NCBI GenBank assembly: GCA_964634325.1
Contig: CAZWJF010000002.1
Location: forward strand, 1 to 64,000
Direction: 5' to 3'
Source: JAJXWB01 sp964634325
Lineage (GTDB): Bacteria > Pseudomonadota > Alphaproteobacteria > Rhizobiales > Beijerinckiaceae
Length of the DNA stretch: 64,000 bases
The position numbers were made by a program, and so were the translations under genes. Positions within the stretch are counted from its first letter, which is position 1. The number at the start of each line of letters is the position of its first letter. The notes below the pieces were generated by a model. It saw only the letters and a list, made by a program, of their open reading frames with translations. It had not been told where the DNA came from and ran no database searches. Shown here piece after piece: positions 33,857-43,103 of the stretch.

Positions 33857-35668
33857 ATGACCGCAGAAACCGACGAGCCCGACAAGAAGACGCGCTCCCG
33901 CTCGCTGAGCGCGCTGAAGCCGCTTCTTCCCTACGCCTTGCGCAACAAGAAGCGGATCGCGCTGGCGCTGGTCGCCCTGACTGCGGCCTCGGCGGCGACG
34001 CTGACTTTCCCGTTCGCTGTCCGGCGGATGATCGATTTCGGCTTCTCCGGGGCGAGCGCAGGCCTGATCAATTCCTATTTCGCGGCGATGGCGGCCGTCG
34101 TCGGCGTGCTCGCGCTGGCGTCGGGCTGTCGGTACTATTTGGTGATGACGCTCGGCGAACGCGTCGTGGCCGATCTGCGCGACGACGTGTTTTCGCACCT
34201 GTCGCGGCTCGATGCGTCGTTCTACGACACCGCGCGCGTCGGCGAACTCGTTTCGCGCCTGACGGCGGACACGACGCAGCTCAAGTCGGCCTTCGGCGCT
34301 TCGGCCTCTATCCTGCTGCGCAATCTCTTCATGTTCGCCGGCGCGATCGTGCTGATGATCCTGTCCAGCCCGAAACTCTCCGGTCTCGTCCTGATCGCCA
34401 TTCCGATCATCGTCTTTCCGCTGATCGGGTCAGGGCGGCTCGTGCGCAAGCGCTCGCGCCGCGCGCAGGACACGCTCGCCGACGCCTCCGCTTTCGCGTC
34501 CGAAAATCTGGGCGCTGTGCGCACCATGCAGGCGTTCGGCGCCGAGGCTGCGACGACCAGGCGCTTCGCCATGGCCGTGGAGGAGGCTTTCGAGGCAGCG
34601 CGCACGGCGACCGGCGCGCGCGCGGTGCTGACGGCGGTGGCGATCTTCATGGCCTTCGCCAGCGTGATCGGCGTGCTGTGGCTCGGCTCGCACGACGTGC
34701 TCGCCGGCCGCATGACCGGCGGCATGCTCTCGCAATTCGTGCTCTACGCTGTGCTCGGCGCGAGCTCTCTGGGCGAACTCAGCCAGGTGTGGAGCGAGGT
34801 CGCCGCGGCCGCCGGCGCCGCCGGCCGCATCGCGGACCTTCTGGCTGTCCAGCCGAAGATCGTCGCGCCGGAGCATCCGATCGCGCTGCCGAAGCCGTCA
34901 CGCGGCGAAATCGTTTTCGAGCGTGTCGCCTTCGCCTATCCATCGGCGCCGGTCGCCGGCGTGGTCGACGATCTGTCGTTCAAGATCGTCTCCGGGGAGC
35001 GCGTCGCCATCGTCGGCGCCTCGGGCGCCGGCAAGTCGACGCTGTTCCAGTTGCTGATGCGTTTCTACGATCCGCAGGCCGGCCGCATTCTCGTCGACGG
35101 CGTCGACGTCAAGACCGCGGATCCGCGCGACCTGCGTTCGAAGATCGCGCTCGTGCCGCAGGAGGCGGCGATCTTCGCCGCCACGGTCGCCGACAACATC
35201 GCCTATGGGCGGCCCGACGCGCCGCGCGCGGAGATCGAGGCGGCTGCGAAACGCGCGGCCGCCGATGGCTTCATCCGCGAACTCGACAAGGGCTACGACA
35301 GCATGATCGGCGAACGCGGCGTGACGCTCTCGGGCGGCCAGAGACAGCGCCTCGCCATCGCGCGCGCGATTCTCAAGGATGCGCCGATCCTGCTGCTCGA
35401 CGAAGCGACCTCGGCGCTCGACGCCGAGAACGAAGCGGCGGTGCAACGCGCGCTCGAGGATGTGATGAAAGGCCGCACGACGCTGGTCATCGCGCATCGC
35501 CTCGCCACGGTCCTCGAAGCCGACCGCATTTTGGTGATGGAGGCCGGGCGCGTGGTCGAAGAAGGCACGCACGCGACGCTGGTGGCGCGCAACGGGCTCT
35601 ACGCGCGTCTTGCAAGGTTGCAGTTCGAGACGGGCGCCGCGGCGCTCGCCGACAAGGCGGCGGAGTAG
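33857..35668 (+). CDS. ABC exporter (fused membrane and ATPase domains)
   Basis: The 603-residue protein joins a six-helix exporter domain (about 25-320) to an ATPase: Walker A GASGAGKST near 387-395, signature LSGGQRQR starting near 491, Walker B ILLLDEATSALD near 512-523, and the H-loop in VIAHRLAT. It resembles the MsbA/lipid A exporter and ABCB-type half-transporters, which act as homodimers. The substrate, probably a lipid or hydrophobic compound, cannot be read from sequence. Start ATG 33857 after AGAGGCGG was preferred to the in-frame ATG at 33836. Confidence 0.93.
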   Translation: MTAETDEPDKKTRSRSLSALKPLLPYALRNKKRIALALVALTAASAATLTFPFAVRRMIDFGFSGASAGLINSYFAAMAAVVGVLALASGCRYYLVMTLGERVVADLRDDVFSHLSRLDASFYDTARVGELVSRLTADTTQLKSAFGASASILLRNLFMFAGAIVLMILSSPKLSGLVLIAIPIIVFPLIGSGRLVRKRSRRAQDTLADASAFASENLGAVRTMQAFGAEAATTRRFAMAVEEAFEAARTATGARAVLTAVAIFMAFASVIGVLWLGSHDVLAGRMTGGMLSQFVLYAVLGASSLGELSQVWSEVAAAAGAAGRIADLLAVQPKIVAPEHPIALPKPSRGEIVFERVAFAYPSAPVAGVVDDLSFKIVSGERVAIVGASGAGKSTLFQLLMRFYDPQAGRILVDGVDVKTADPRDLRSKIALVPQEAAIFAATVADNIAYGRPDAPRAEIEAAAKRAAADGFIRELDKGYDSMIGERGVTLSGGQRQRLAIARAILKDAPILLLDEATSALDAENEAAVQRALEDVMKGRTTLVIAHRLATVLEADRILVMEAGRVVEEGTHATLVARNGLYARLARLQFETGAAALADKAAE

Positions 35669-35677
35669 GGACAGGCG

Positions 35678-36415
35678 TCAGTTCAGCGCGCATTTGGCCG
35701 CTTCGCCCAGACGACGCGCGTCGGTTGCGATCGACCCATAATCCCTGCGCGGTTCGGCCTTCATCGCCTGCTCGATATCGCGCACCATTCGGCATGCGCC
35801 CTGCAGATCGCCGGCTTGCCGATAGGCCTTCGCGAGATCGATTTTGTAGCCGAGACTCGGGATTTTCTTCAACGCCGTCTCGAGCAATGGAATGGCCTTG
35901 CCGGGCTCGCCGAGCGCCAGATAGAGCCGTGCGTGATCGCCTTCCAGCGTCGGCAACGGCGTTTTGAGGGTGGCGGCGAGGCGGAACAATTCCTCAGCGT
36001 ATTCCCTGTCCTCGAAACGCCGGTCGGCGATCATGGCGAAGCCGTGAACGGTCGGACTGCGGCCGGGGTCGAGAAGCCATGCCTGATTCAGGCGACGCGC
36101 CGCCAACGCATAATCGCCGTCCCAGATCGCATCCCATCCATTCTTCTCGACGGCGATCGCGCCGGACTTGCGGTCGCCCTGCTTCTCGAACGTCTCGATG
36201 AATTTTCTGTCGGCCGCCGTCTGCGTCTCGCTCTTGGCGGCGAACCCGAAGAAGGGTTGTTCGTTGATCGGCGTGTCGAAGGTTCGTCTGGTGACCGAAA
36301 TTGAAGGCGCGACCGTGACAGTGTCGGCGGCGGCGGGCACTAAGCCAAGCGTCAGGAACCCCGAAAAGACGACGGCGATCTTGGTTGCGCGCGACAATCG
36401 AAAATTCGTGAGCAT
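35678..36415 (-). CDS. Secreted tetratricopeptide protein
   Basis: The 245-residue protein has a signal peptide (MLTNFRLSRATKIAVVFSGF, cleavage near PAAA) and at least two TPR-like units (about 95-200) preceded by a Gln/Thr-rich segment with SETQTAADRKFIETF. Function unknown. It converges on the ABC exporter with a 9-nt gap. ATG 36415 was chosen because it begins the signal peptide. The GNAT gene upstream lies 20 nt away on the same strand. Confidence 0.8.
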   Translation of the reverse strand: MLTNFRLSRATKIAVVFSGFLTLGLVPAAADTVTVAPSISVTRRTFDTPINEQPFFGFAAKSETQTAADRKFIETFEKQGDRKSGAIAVEKNGWDAIWDGDYALAARRLNQAWLLDPGRSPTVHGFAMIADRRFEDREYAEELFRLAATLKTPLPTLEGDHARLYLALGEPGKAIPLLETALKKIPSLGYKIDLAKAYRQAGDLQGACRMVRDIEQAMKAEPRRDYGSIATDARRLGEAAKCALN

Positions 36416-36435
36416 CGGCGACGGCCTCGCGAACT

Positions 36436-36915
36436 TCACGTTTCCTTTCGCCACTCTAGCACGGCGGTCTCCCGGCCCGACAGCTTGTTCACGCCGGCGC
36501 CGGTGCGCACGAAACCTTCGCGCTTGTAGAAGCGAAGCGCGCGAAAATTGTCGGCGTTGACATCGAGCGCGATGCGGCCCGGCGACGCGCGTTTGGCGGC
36601 GTTGAGCAATTCGCGGCCGACGCCGGCGCCGAAGGCGCTGGGCCTGACCGCGATCTGGTCGAGCCATCCGGTTTTCGGATCGATCAACACGAAGCCGACA
36701 AGGCGCCGTTCGCCAGGCTTCGTCGTTTCCTCGAAGGCGCAGATGAGCGCTGCGCCGGCGGCTTCCAGCTCGGCGACGTGGTCGACGAACCACGCGCGGC
36801 GCGCATCGAAGTCGATGTCGGGAAAAGTCGCGCGCCAGGAGGCGACCCACAGATCGAGTAATGGTCCGCGCTCCTCGTCGCGAATAGAGCCAATGTGTCT
36901 GCGCGCGGCGGTCAT
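36436..36915 (-). CDS. GNAT family N-acetyltransferase
   Basis: The 159-residue GNAT protein has the acetyl-CoA motif DQIAVRPSAFGAGVGRELL and the C-terminal FYKREGFVRTGAG. Substrate unknown. The ATG overlaps the stop of the OmpA/MotB-like gene as ATGA, so it belongs to the MotA-MotB-like-GNAT operon, which could mean it modifies an envelope or wall component (inference). Confidence 0.82.
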   Translation of the reverse strand: MTAARRHIGSIRDEERGPLLDLWVASWRATFPDIDFDARRAWFVDHVAELEAAGAALICAFEETTKPGERRLVGFVLIDPKTGWLDQIAVRPSAFGAGVGRELLNAAKRASPGRIALDVNADNFRALRFYKREGFVRTGAGVNKLSGRETAVLEWRKET

Positions 36916-37940
36916 CGATCCGTCAGCTTGAGTTCAATGCGACGATTGCGGCGCAGCTCCTCGTCGCTGTCGCCCGGCTCGATCGGCTGGAATTCGCCGA
37001 AGCCGGCTGCGACCAGATGGTTCGGCTGCACGCCCTTGCCGATGAAATATTGCACCACCGCGATAGCGCGCGCGGCGGACAATTCCCAGTTGGAGGCGAA
37101 TTGCGGCGACTTGATCGGCCGCTTGTCGGTGTGGCCGTCGACGCGCAGCACCCAGGGGATGGAGGGCGGAATCTCCCGCTCGAGATCGACCAGAGCAGCG
37201 GCGACCTGATCGAGTTGCGTTTTTCCGGCGTCGTTGAGCGCGGCGAGCCCGGTGTCGAACAGGACTTCCGACTGGAAGACGAAACGGTCGCCGACGATCC
37301 GCACGCCGGGACGATTGCCGAGAATTTCACGCAGGCGGCCGAAGAAGTCCGAGCGATAGCGCGCGAGCTCCTGCACCTTCTGGGCGAGCGCGACGTTGAG
37401 GCGTTGTCCGAGGTCGGCGATCCTGGCTTGCGAGTCCTTGTCGCGCGCCTCCGTCGCCTGCAAGGCCTCCTCGATGGCTGCAAGCTGCTTGCGCAGGGCG
37501 GCGATCTGCTGGTTCAGCAGATCGACCTGCGCTTGCGCCTTGGACGAAAGCTCTTTTTCCGCGGACAGCTTCTGCGACAATTCGTCCGCGCGGCCGCCGG
37601 CGCCTGCCGCCGCGCCTTCGGCGGCGCCGAGCTTCTGCGCGAGGTCGGCGTTGGACTTCTTCTGCGTGTCGAGCGTCGCGGACAGGGCGACGAGCGAGGA
37701 TTGAGCTTCCTCTTTGCCGGTCTTTTCCAGCGCCAGCAGCGCGGTCAATTGCTCGATCTGCTTGTTGAGCTTCTGGAGCGCGGCGTCCTTGCCGGTCACG
37801 TCGCGCGACAGAAAGAACTGCGCCGTCATGAAGACCGTGATGAGAAAGACGAACGACAGAAGCATCGTCGACAAAGCGTCGACGAAGCCCGGCCAGTAGT
37901 CGGGGCCCGATCTAAATCTGCGGCCGCGCGACAGAGCCAT
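36912..37940 (-). CDS. MotB/OmpA-type peptidoglycan-binding protein
   Basis: The 342-residue protein has a short cytosolic start, one transmembrane helix (about 27-45), a long coiled coil (about 55-200), and a C-terminal OmpA-like domain (about 210-342, GHTDKRPI and NWELSAARAIAVV) that binds peptidoglycan. With the MotA-like gene this is an energised inner-membrane-to-wall complex related to MotAB/TolQR/PomAB. No flagellar genes are near, so motility is not implied. The start overlaps the MotA-like stop (TGATG). Aspartate in the helix (FVDALSTML, about residue 24) could be the proton carrier. Confidence 0.87.
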   Translation of the reverse strand: MALSRGRRFRSGPDYWPGFVDALSTMLLSFVFLITVFMTAQFFLSRDVTGKDAALQKLNKQIEQLTALLALEKTGKEEAQSSLVALSATLDTQKKSNADLAQKLGAAEGAAAGAGGRADELSQKLSAEKELSSKAQAQVDLLNQQIAALRKQLAAIEEALQATEARDKDSQARIADLGQRLNVALAQKVQELARYRSDFFGRLREILGNRPGVRIVGDRFVFQSEVLFDTGLAALNDAGKTQLDQVAAALVDLEREIPPSIPWVLRVDGHTDKRPIKSPQFASNWELSAARAIAVVQYFIGKGVQPNHLVAAGFGEFQPIEPGDSDEELRRNRRIELKLTDR

Positions 37941-38896
37941 CAGGATTGCTCCCGCTCGCTCGCCAGACGATCGAGCGTCTTCTTCAGCTCGCGACTTTGT
38001 TCGGCCTGCTGCTCGACCCAACTCCGGATCATCTGTTGCTCGGACCGCATATGCTGCACGAGCGATTGAACGCCGTCGGCGAGATTGGCCATCGCGGCGG
38101 CGGCCGCGCGCGAGCCAGAGGCGTCGGAGGCGGTGGACATTCGTTCCAGCGTCGCGCGCAGATCAGGCGAAAGCGCGGCGGCTGCGGAAGTCGCCGCGTC
38201 GGATGCGGCGGCCGCGGAAACGCGATCTTCGAGCTCCACGTAGAAGCGGTTCTGCGCCTGGCCGGCCTGCAGATCGAGAAAGCCGAGCACGAGCGATCCG
38301 GCCAAGCCGAACAGCGAGGCCGTGAAAGACAGGCTCATGCCGCCGAGCGGCTTGGCGATGCCAGCCTTGAGGTCTTCGAACAGGACGGAGGATTCTGCGC
38401 CGCCCTTCATGGCGGAGATGACGTCGCCGATCGAGCCGACGGTTTCGAGCAGGCCCCAGAACGTGCCGAGCAGGCCGAGAAAGATCAGGAGGCCGGTCAG
38501 ATAGCGCAGGATTTCCCGGCTCTCGTCGAGGCGCGTGGAGACGGAATCCAGAATCGCGCGCAGGGTGATGGTGGAAATGGCGCGGCCGTCGCCCGCCAGC
38601 CGCGCCATGGGGGCGAGCAGCCGGGGCGCCGGGACGTCCGCCGGCTCGGGACCGCCCCAGGCGTTGACCCAGCGAATCTCGCGAAACAGGCGCGCGACCG
38701 TCGCGATCGCCATGACGATCCCGACCGCGAGCACGCCGAGAATGAGCCCGTTGAGGCCGGGGTTGGCCATGAAGGCGCGTTCGATCTGCTTTTGCAGAAT
38801 GAAGGCGACAAAGCCCGCCAGCGCGAGGAAGACGATCATCCGCACGAGGAAGATGCTCGGGCTGGAGAGCTGCGTGCGTTCGTCGCCGGCGGCCAT
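37940..38896 (-). CDS. MotA/TolQ/ExbB-type proton channel component
   Basis: The 318-residue protein has three to four transmembrane helices (about 20-42, 50-70, 140-165, 190-215) with LTGLLIFLGLLGTFWGLLET and GGMSLSFTASLFGLAGSLVL, matching the MotA/ExbB core, and a long cytosolic C-terminal tail. It forms the pentameric proton channel of a motor whose partner is the adjacent MotB/OmpA-like protein. AGAGGACAAGAC before ATG 38896 is a clear ribosome site. The operon order is motA-like, motB-like, GNAT, TPR. Confidence 0.85.
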   Translation of the reverse strand: MAAGDERTQLSSPSIFLVRMIVFLALAGFVAFILQKQIERAFMANPGLNGLILGVLAVGIVMAIATVARLFREIRWVNAWGGPEPADVPAPRLLAPMARLAGDGRAISTITLRAILDSVSTRLDESREILRYLTGLLIFLGLLGTFWGLLETVGSIGDVISAMKGGAESSVLFEDLKAGIAKPLGGMSLSFTASLFGLAGSLVLGFLDLQAGQAQNRFYVELEDRVSAAAASDAATSAAAALSPDLRATLERMSTASDASGSRAAAAAMANLADGVQSLVQHMRSEQQMIRSWVEQQAEQSRELKKTLDRLASEREQS

Positions 38897-38986
38897 GTCT
38901 TGTCCTCTTGCTCCGGTCTGGCGCAGGCAGATTGCCAGCCCGGTCTGTCGCCGGCAATGGCGGAGCAATGCGACGGCGCTGCGACG

Positions 38987-39778
38987 TCAGGCCGCGCGCA
39001 GCAGATCGCCCAGAGAGCGCATGATCGTTTCGTTGCCGGCGAGAATCGATCCCTTGGCCAGCATATCCGAGCCGCCGTCCATATCCGTCACGAAGCCGCC
39101 GGCCTCGCGAACCAGCACGACGCCCGCCGCAACGTCCCAGGATTGGAGCGCCCGCTCCCAATAGGCGTCGAATCGGCCGGCCGCGACATAGGCGAGATCG
39201 AGCGAGGCCGCGCCAAACCGGCGGATGTTAGCGACGCGCGTCATGACCGCCGCCAGCTCCTGCTTGAAGCGGGGGTGCTCCTTGGCCTTGCCCAGATGCG
39301 GAACGCCGGTCGCGATCAGGCTGTCGGCCAGCTCGCGCCGCTGCGCCACGCGCAGGCGACGATTGTTCAGCCAGGCGCCCTGGCCGCGTTCGGCCACGAA
39401 CATTTCGTCGTCGGCGGGGTTGTAGACGAGGCCGGCGACCAACTGGCCTTCCCGCTCGAGCGCGACCGAGATCGCGAACATCGGAAGCCCGTGGAGAAAG
39501 TTGGTGGTGCCGTCGAGGGGGTCGATGATCCAGGTGTGGCTCGCGTCCGAGCCCTCGACCCGGCCGCTTTCCTCCATCACGAAGCCGTAGCCGGGCCGGG
39601 CCTTCGACAATTCCTCGAACAGCACCTTTTCCGCGCGGCGGTCGGCGGCGGTGACGAAATCGCCCGGGCCTTTGACCGACACCTGGAGGTTCGCGACTTC
39701 GCCGAAATCGCGCTTGAGACCCCGGCCGGCCTTGAGCGCGGCGGCGGTCATCACGTTCATGAGGGCGGATCGGATCAT
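38987..39778 (-). CDS. suhB: Inositol monophosphatase family protein SuhB
   Basis: The 263-residue enzyme has the magnesium site E70 (MEES) and D86-P-L-D89-G-T-T (IDPLDGTTNF) and the C-terminal WDVAAG. SuhB dephosphorylates myo-inositol 1-phosphate and also regulates ribosome biogenesis through Nus factors in E. coli. Which role dominates here is unknown. It diverges from the TAXI gene; the ATG is at 39778. Confidence 0.93.
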   Translation of the reverse strand: MIRSALMNVMTAAALKAGRGLKRDFGEVANLQVSVKGPGDFVTAADRRAEKVLFEELSKARPGYGFVMEESGRVEGSDASHTWIIDPLDGTTNFLHGLPMFAISVALEREGQLVAGLVYNPADDEMFVAERGQGAWLNNRRLRVAQRRELADSLIATGVPHLGKAKEHPRFKQELAAVMTRVANIRRFGAASLDLAYVAAGRFDAYWERALQSWDVAAGVVLVREAGGFVTDMDGGSDMLAKGSILAGNETIMRSLGDLLRAA

Positions 39779-39901
39779 GGTCGCTCGCTACTGGGAAGGG
39801 CGCTAGATGCCCGCCCCCGCCGCGCGGGTCAAGGCGGCGCTATTTGAGCGCGGCGTGCGGCGTGGCATGAAAGGCGCGCGAGGCTCGGGGAAGCGTGCGG
39901 C

Positions 39902-41356
39902 GTGGGCAACATCAGATCAGCCGAAAGCGACGCTGCGAAACGCGCAGCGGTTCTGGCGGCGCAGAACCTGTTCGGGGATGCGGCGCGCGCGGTGTCGCGC
40001 AACCGGCGCCAGAAGATCGTTTTCGTTTTTCTGACGATAGCCATCACCGTGACCGGCGCCGCGTTCGCGCGATATCTCATCGCGCCGACCCATCTGGTCT
40101 TCGCGACGGGGCCCAAGGGCTCGTCGAGCTATGAATTCGCCGAGAAGCTGCAAGCGGTGCTGAAGTCCAGGGCGCCGCTGTTCGGCGACCGCCAGGGCGG
40201 GCTCGAGAACAACCGGTCGATCTTCGGGCCCAGCTGGCGCATCCGCATCGACATCGCCCCGCAGGAGACCTTCGCGAACGTCCTGCAGACCTTTGCGCAG
40301 CACAAGGCCCATCTCGCAATCATACGAACCGACACGAAGGTTCCGCCGCGCACGCGCGCGATCGCGCAGATCGAACATTCCGTGTTGCTGGTCGGCGTGC
40401 CGAAGAGCGCCAAGACCAAGACGATCGCCGCCCTGAAGGGCAAGAGGGTCGCCGTTATCGCCAACGACGCGCGAGACATGGCCCTGGTGCGGCAAATCCT
40501 GTCATTTTACGACCTGCCGGCGGCGCAGATCGAGACCGCCAAGCCGGACGATTGGGCGAAGCTGTTCGAGGCCGGCGGGCCTGCGGCGGTGTTCTTCATG
40601 GCGCGCAAGTCCGGACTGGCGGCCGACAGATTCTGGGTCGCCAAGGGGCAGAAGGCCAATTTCGAACTGATCGAGCCAGACGGCGTCAAGGCGCTCGCCG
40701 AACGCATTCGCGGCGTCAAGTCGGAGACCCTCGAAGCGGGCGCGATCTCGCCGTCGCCGCAGATTCCCGACGACGACGTCGAAACCCTTTCGGTCGACGA
40801 TCTGCTCGTCACGCATTCGGGCATGACCAACGCTATCGCCTCGCAGCTGACCGCCGCCATCATCGAGAACAAGGATCAACTGGGACTGCCCGGACGCTAT
40901 GCGGTCGGCGTCGAACCGCCGAATACAGACAAGGACGCGCTCGTTCTCGCCCATCCGGGCGCCGCCGAATACGTCGACGACGACACGAAGACCTTCTTCG
41001 ATCGCTACAGCGACGTGATCTACCTCGGCATGTCGCTGGCGAGCGTGGTCGGCTCGATCTTTCTCGGCCTGTATTCGACGGTGACGCGCGTGTCGCCGGT
41101 GCAGGCGGGCCAGCTCACCGAAGCCCTCATGGCGCTGACGGAGCGCGCGAAGGAGGCGCAGGACGCCGCGTCGCTGACGACGATCGAGGCCGAGCTGAAC
41201 GACATTCTGTCGCACGTGCTTGCCGGCCTGCGCGACGGCTCGGTGGCGTCCGACGGCTTCGACGCGTTTCGACTGACGTTCGATCTGGCCCGCGACGCCA
41301 TCGCGGCGCGCACGCGCGCGATGGGCGACGCTTCCCCGCCTGCGGTCGACGCCTGA
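39902..41356 (+). CDS. Membrane-anchored TAXI-family solute-binding protein
   Basis: The 484-residue protein has an N-terminal transmembrane helix (about 40-60), the TAXI periplasmic binding fold (about 65-370, opening VFATGPKGSSSYEFAEKLQ), and a second helix (about 376-396) followed by an alpha-helical cytosolic tail. It is therefore anchored twice. TAXI proteins normally serve TRAP transporters, but no DctQ/DctM permease is adjacent; such two-helix forms may be sensors. It starts with GTG at 39902, GGGGAAG about 11 nt upstream. Function is inferred from fold only. Confidence 0.82.
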   Translation: MGNIRSAESDAAKRAAVLAAQNLFGDAARAVSRNRRQKIVFVFLTIAITVTGAAFARYLIAPTHLVFATGPKGSSSYEFAEKLQAVLKSRAPLFGDRQGGLENNRSIFGPSWRIRIDIAPQETFANVLQTFAQHKAHLAIIRTDTKVPPRTRAIAQIEHSVLLVGVPKSAKTKTIAALKGKRVAVIANDARDMALVRQILSFYDLPAAQIETAKPDDWAKLFEAGGPAAVFFMARKSGLAADRFWVAKGQKANFELIEPDGVKALAERIRGVKSETLEAGAISPSPQIPDDDVETLSVDDLLVTHSGMTNAIASQLTAAIIENKDQLGLPGRYAVGVEPPNTDKDALVLAHPGAAEYVDDDTKTFFDRYSDVIYLGMSLASVVGSIFLGLYSTVTRVSPVQAGQLTEALMALTERAKEAQDAASLTTIEAELNDILSHVLAGLRDGSVASDGFDAFRLTFDLARDAIAARTRAMGDASPPAVDA

Positions 41357-41425
41357 CGCGTTCCAACGGCCGCGCTATATGAACAGCACGAACTTTCGTG
41401 GGCGCGATGCGCCGCAGGAGACCAG

Positions 41426-42679
41426 ATGAACGCGTCGTCGATTCAAACCGCAGATCACGCAGCCAAACTGGACCGGCTGGCGCAGACGGCCGTCGTCGTA
41501 GGGCTCAACCTCCGCAAAGGGCAAGAGGTCGTGATGACGGCGCCGGTCGAGGCGCTCGATCTCGCCCGCCGCGTCACCGAGCACGCCTACCGCGCCGGGG
41601 CGTCGCTGGTCACCCTGATCCTGAACGACGATCAGCAGACATTGACGCGATTTCGGTGCGCGGCCGACGATTCTTTCGACGCAGCGCCTGCATGGCTTTT
41701 CGAAGGAATGGCGCAGGCCTATCGGAGCGGAGCCGCGCGGATCGCGATCGTCGGCGAAGATCCGATGCTGCTCGCGCACGAAGATCCCGCAAGAGTTTCG
41801 CGCGTCAATCGCGCGCGCTCGAAAGCCTACAGCCCGGCGCTCGAGCAGATCGTGTCCTTCGCGATCAACTGGACGATCGTTCCCGCGGCGACGCCCGCCT
41901 GGGCGCGTTGCGTGTTTCCCGACGATGCGCCCGATCGCGCGCTCGCCAAATTGTGGGATGCGATCTTCTCCGCCTCGCGCGTCGACGTCGCAGATCCTGT
42001 CGCTGCGTGGGCGGCGCATAACGCGCATCTCGCCGCGCGCACCGCGACGCTGAACGCGCGTCGCTTTCATGCGTTGCGTTTCACCGGCCCGGGAACGGAT
42101 CTGATCGTGGGGCTGGCGGACGGCCACGAATGGGTGGGCGGCGCCTCGAAGGCGAAGAACGGCGTGATCTGCAACGCCAATATCCCGACCGAGGAAGTTT
42201 TCACGACGCCGCACCGCGACCGGATTTCCGGCCATGTGCGAGCGACCAAGCCCTTATCCTACATGGGCGCGCTGATCGAAGACATCGAAGTCAGATTCGA
42301 GGACAGCCGGATCGTCGAAGCGAAGGCCAGCAAGGGCGAAGACGTCCTGCGCCGGGTGCTCGAGACCGACGAAGGCGCCTCGCGCCTCGGCGAGGTGGCG
42401 CTCGTGCCGTACACCTCGCCGATTTCGAACAGCGGACTCCTGTTCTTCAACACCTTGTTCGACGAGAACGCCGCCAGCCACATCGCGCTCGGCCAAGCCT
42501 ACAGCAAGTGTTTCGTCGATGGCGACAAACTGAGCGAAGTCGAATTGCGCGCGCGCGGCGCCAATCGCAGTCTCATTCATATCGACTGGATGATCGGCTC
42601 CAATGAAATCGACGTCGACGGCCTCGACGCCGCGGGAGTTCCCACTCCTGTCATGCGCAAGGGCGAATTCGTCATCTGA
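41426..42679 (+). CDS. Aminopeptidase, M29 (thermophilic aminopeptidase) family
   Basis: The 417-residue metallopeptidase has candidate metal ligands E256/E257 (NIPTEEVFT), E323 (LGEVALVP), H352 (NAASHIALGQAY), H385 and D387 (SLIHIDWMIGS). M29 enzymes are cytosolic dimeric aminopeptidases that remove N-terminal residues from peptides. Length fits the family (about 410). CAGGAGACCAG before ATG 41426 is a ribosome site. It is followed by a stem-loop without a T-run. Confidence 0.93.
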   Translation: MNASSIQTADHAAKLDRLAQTAVVVGLNLRKGQEVVMTAPVEALDLARRVTEHAYRAGASLVTLILNDDQQTLTRFRCAADDSFDAAPAWLFEGMAQAYRSGAARIAIVGEDPMLLAHEDPARVSRVNRARSKAYSPALEQIVSFAINWTIVPAATPAWARCVFPDDAPDRALAKLWDAIFSASRVDVADPVAAWAAHNAHLAARTATLNARRFHALRFTGPGTDLIVGLADGHEWVGGASKAKNGVICNANIPTEEVFTTPHRDRISGHVRATKPLSYMGALIEDIEVRFEDSRIVEAKASKGEDVLRRVLETDEGASRLGEVALVPYTSPISNSGLLFFNTLFDENAASHIALGQAYSKCFVDGDKLSEVELRARGANRSLIHIDWMIGSNEIDVDGLDAAGVPTPVMRKGEFVI

Positions 42680-42695
42680 ATGGGCCGTGCGATCA

Positions 42696-42714
42696 GCGCG
42701 AAGCGCCTTCGCGC
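42696..42714 (+). terminator. Stem-loop after the M29 gene, no U-tract
   Basis: GCGCGAAG (42696-42703), CGC loop, CTTCGCGC (42707-42714): a perfect 8-bp stem 17 nt after the aminopeptidase stop. There is no T-run, so it is terminator-like or a 3'-stabilising hairpin. The rest of 42715-42899 is AT-rich with no feature I recognise. Confidence 0.45.
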
Positions 42715-42899
42715 GTGAACGAGTCCGACTGCAAAGTCTTGGAGACGCGATCGTTATCGACTGCATCCCTGCCATTGGCCATGACTTCATTTCAAATTTT
42801 AGATTAAGTTTCCGACGGCATCTGAGCTTGTTTTTACTCGATTGCTGATAGGCTGCGATTTGAACTGACCGCATAGTTTCGAATATATTGGCCGCGACC

Positions 42900-43103
42900 A
42901 TGACTTTGATTATTGATCGACTGCGATTGATCGGCCTGATTCAGGAGTTGCAGCGCGAAGCTGCGACTCTCGGGCTCACCCGAACCGCCGCTGCGCTGGA
43001 GGTGACCGGCGCCGTGGCCACCGAGGAAATTTCCGATCCGCGCGGAGCTGCCGACGCTCCGGGCGCGCCGATGGAAAATCAGGAGCCGGGGCCCGCCGAT
43101 TGA
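42900..43103 (+). CDS. Small hypothetical protein, 67 residues
   Basis: The product, from ATG 42900, has an N-terminal amphipathic helix (MTLIIDRLRLIGLIQELQRE) and an acidic, Ala/Pro-rich tail (about 46-67). No known domain. It resembles short Hyphomicrobiales proteins of the same helix-plus-tail kind, from memory only. It overlaps the 3' end of the convergent flavoprotein gene by 25 nt. The ribosome site is weak. A TTG at 42888 is the alternative start. Confidence 0.5.
   Translation: MTLIIDRLRLIGLIQELQREAATLGLTRTAAALEVTGAVATEEISDPRGAADAPGAPMENQEPGPAD

Noticed and set aside
41056..41110. TRAP permease fused to the TAXI protein
   Set aside because: Only one helix is present after the binding domain; a permease needs many more.
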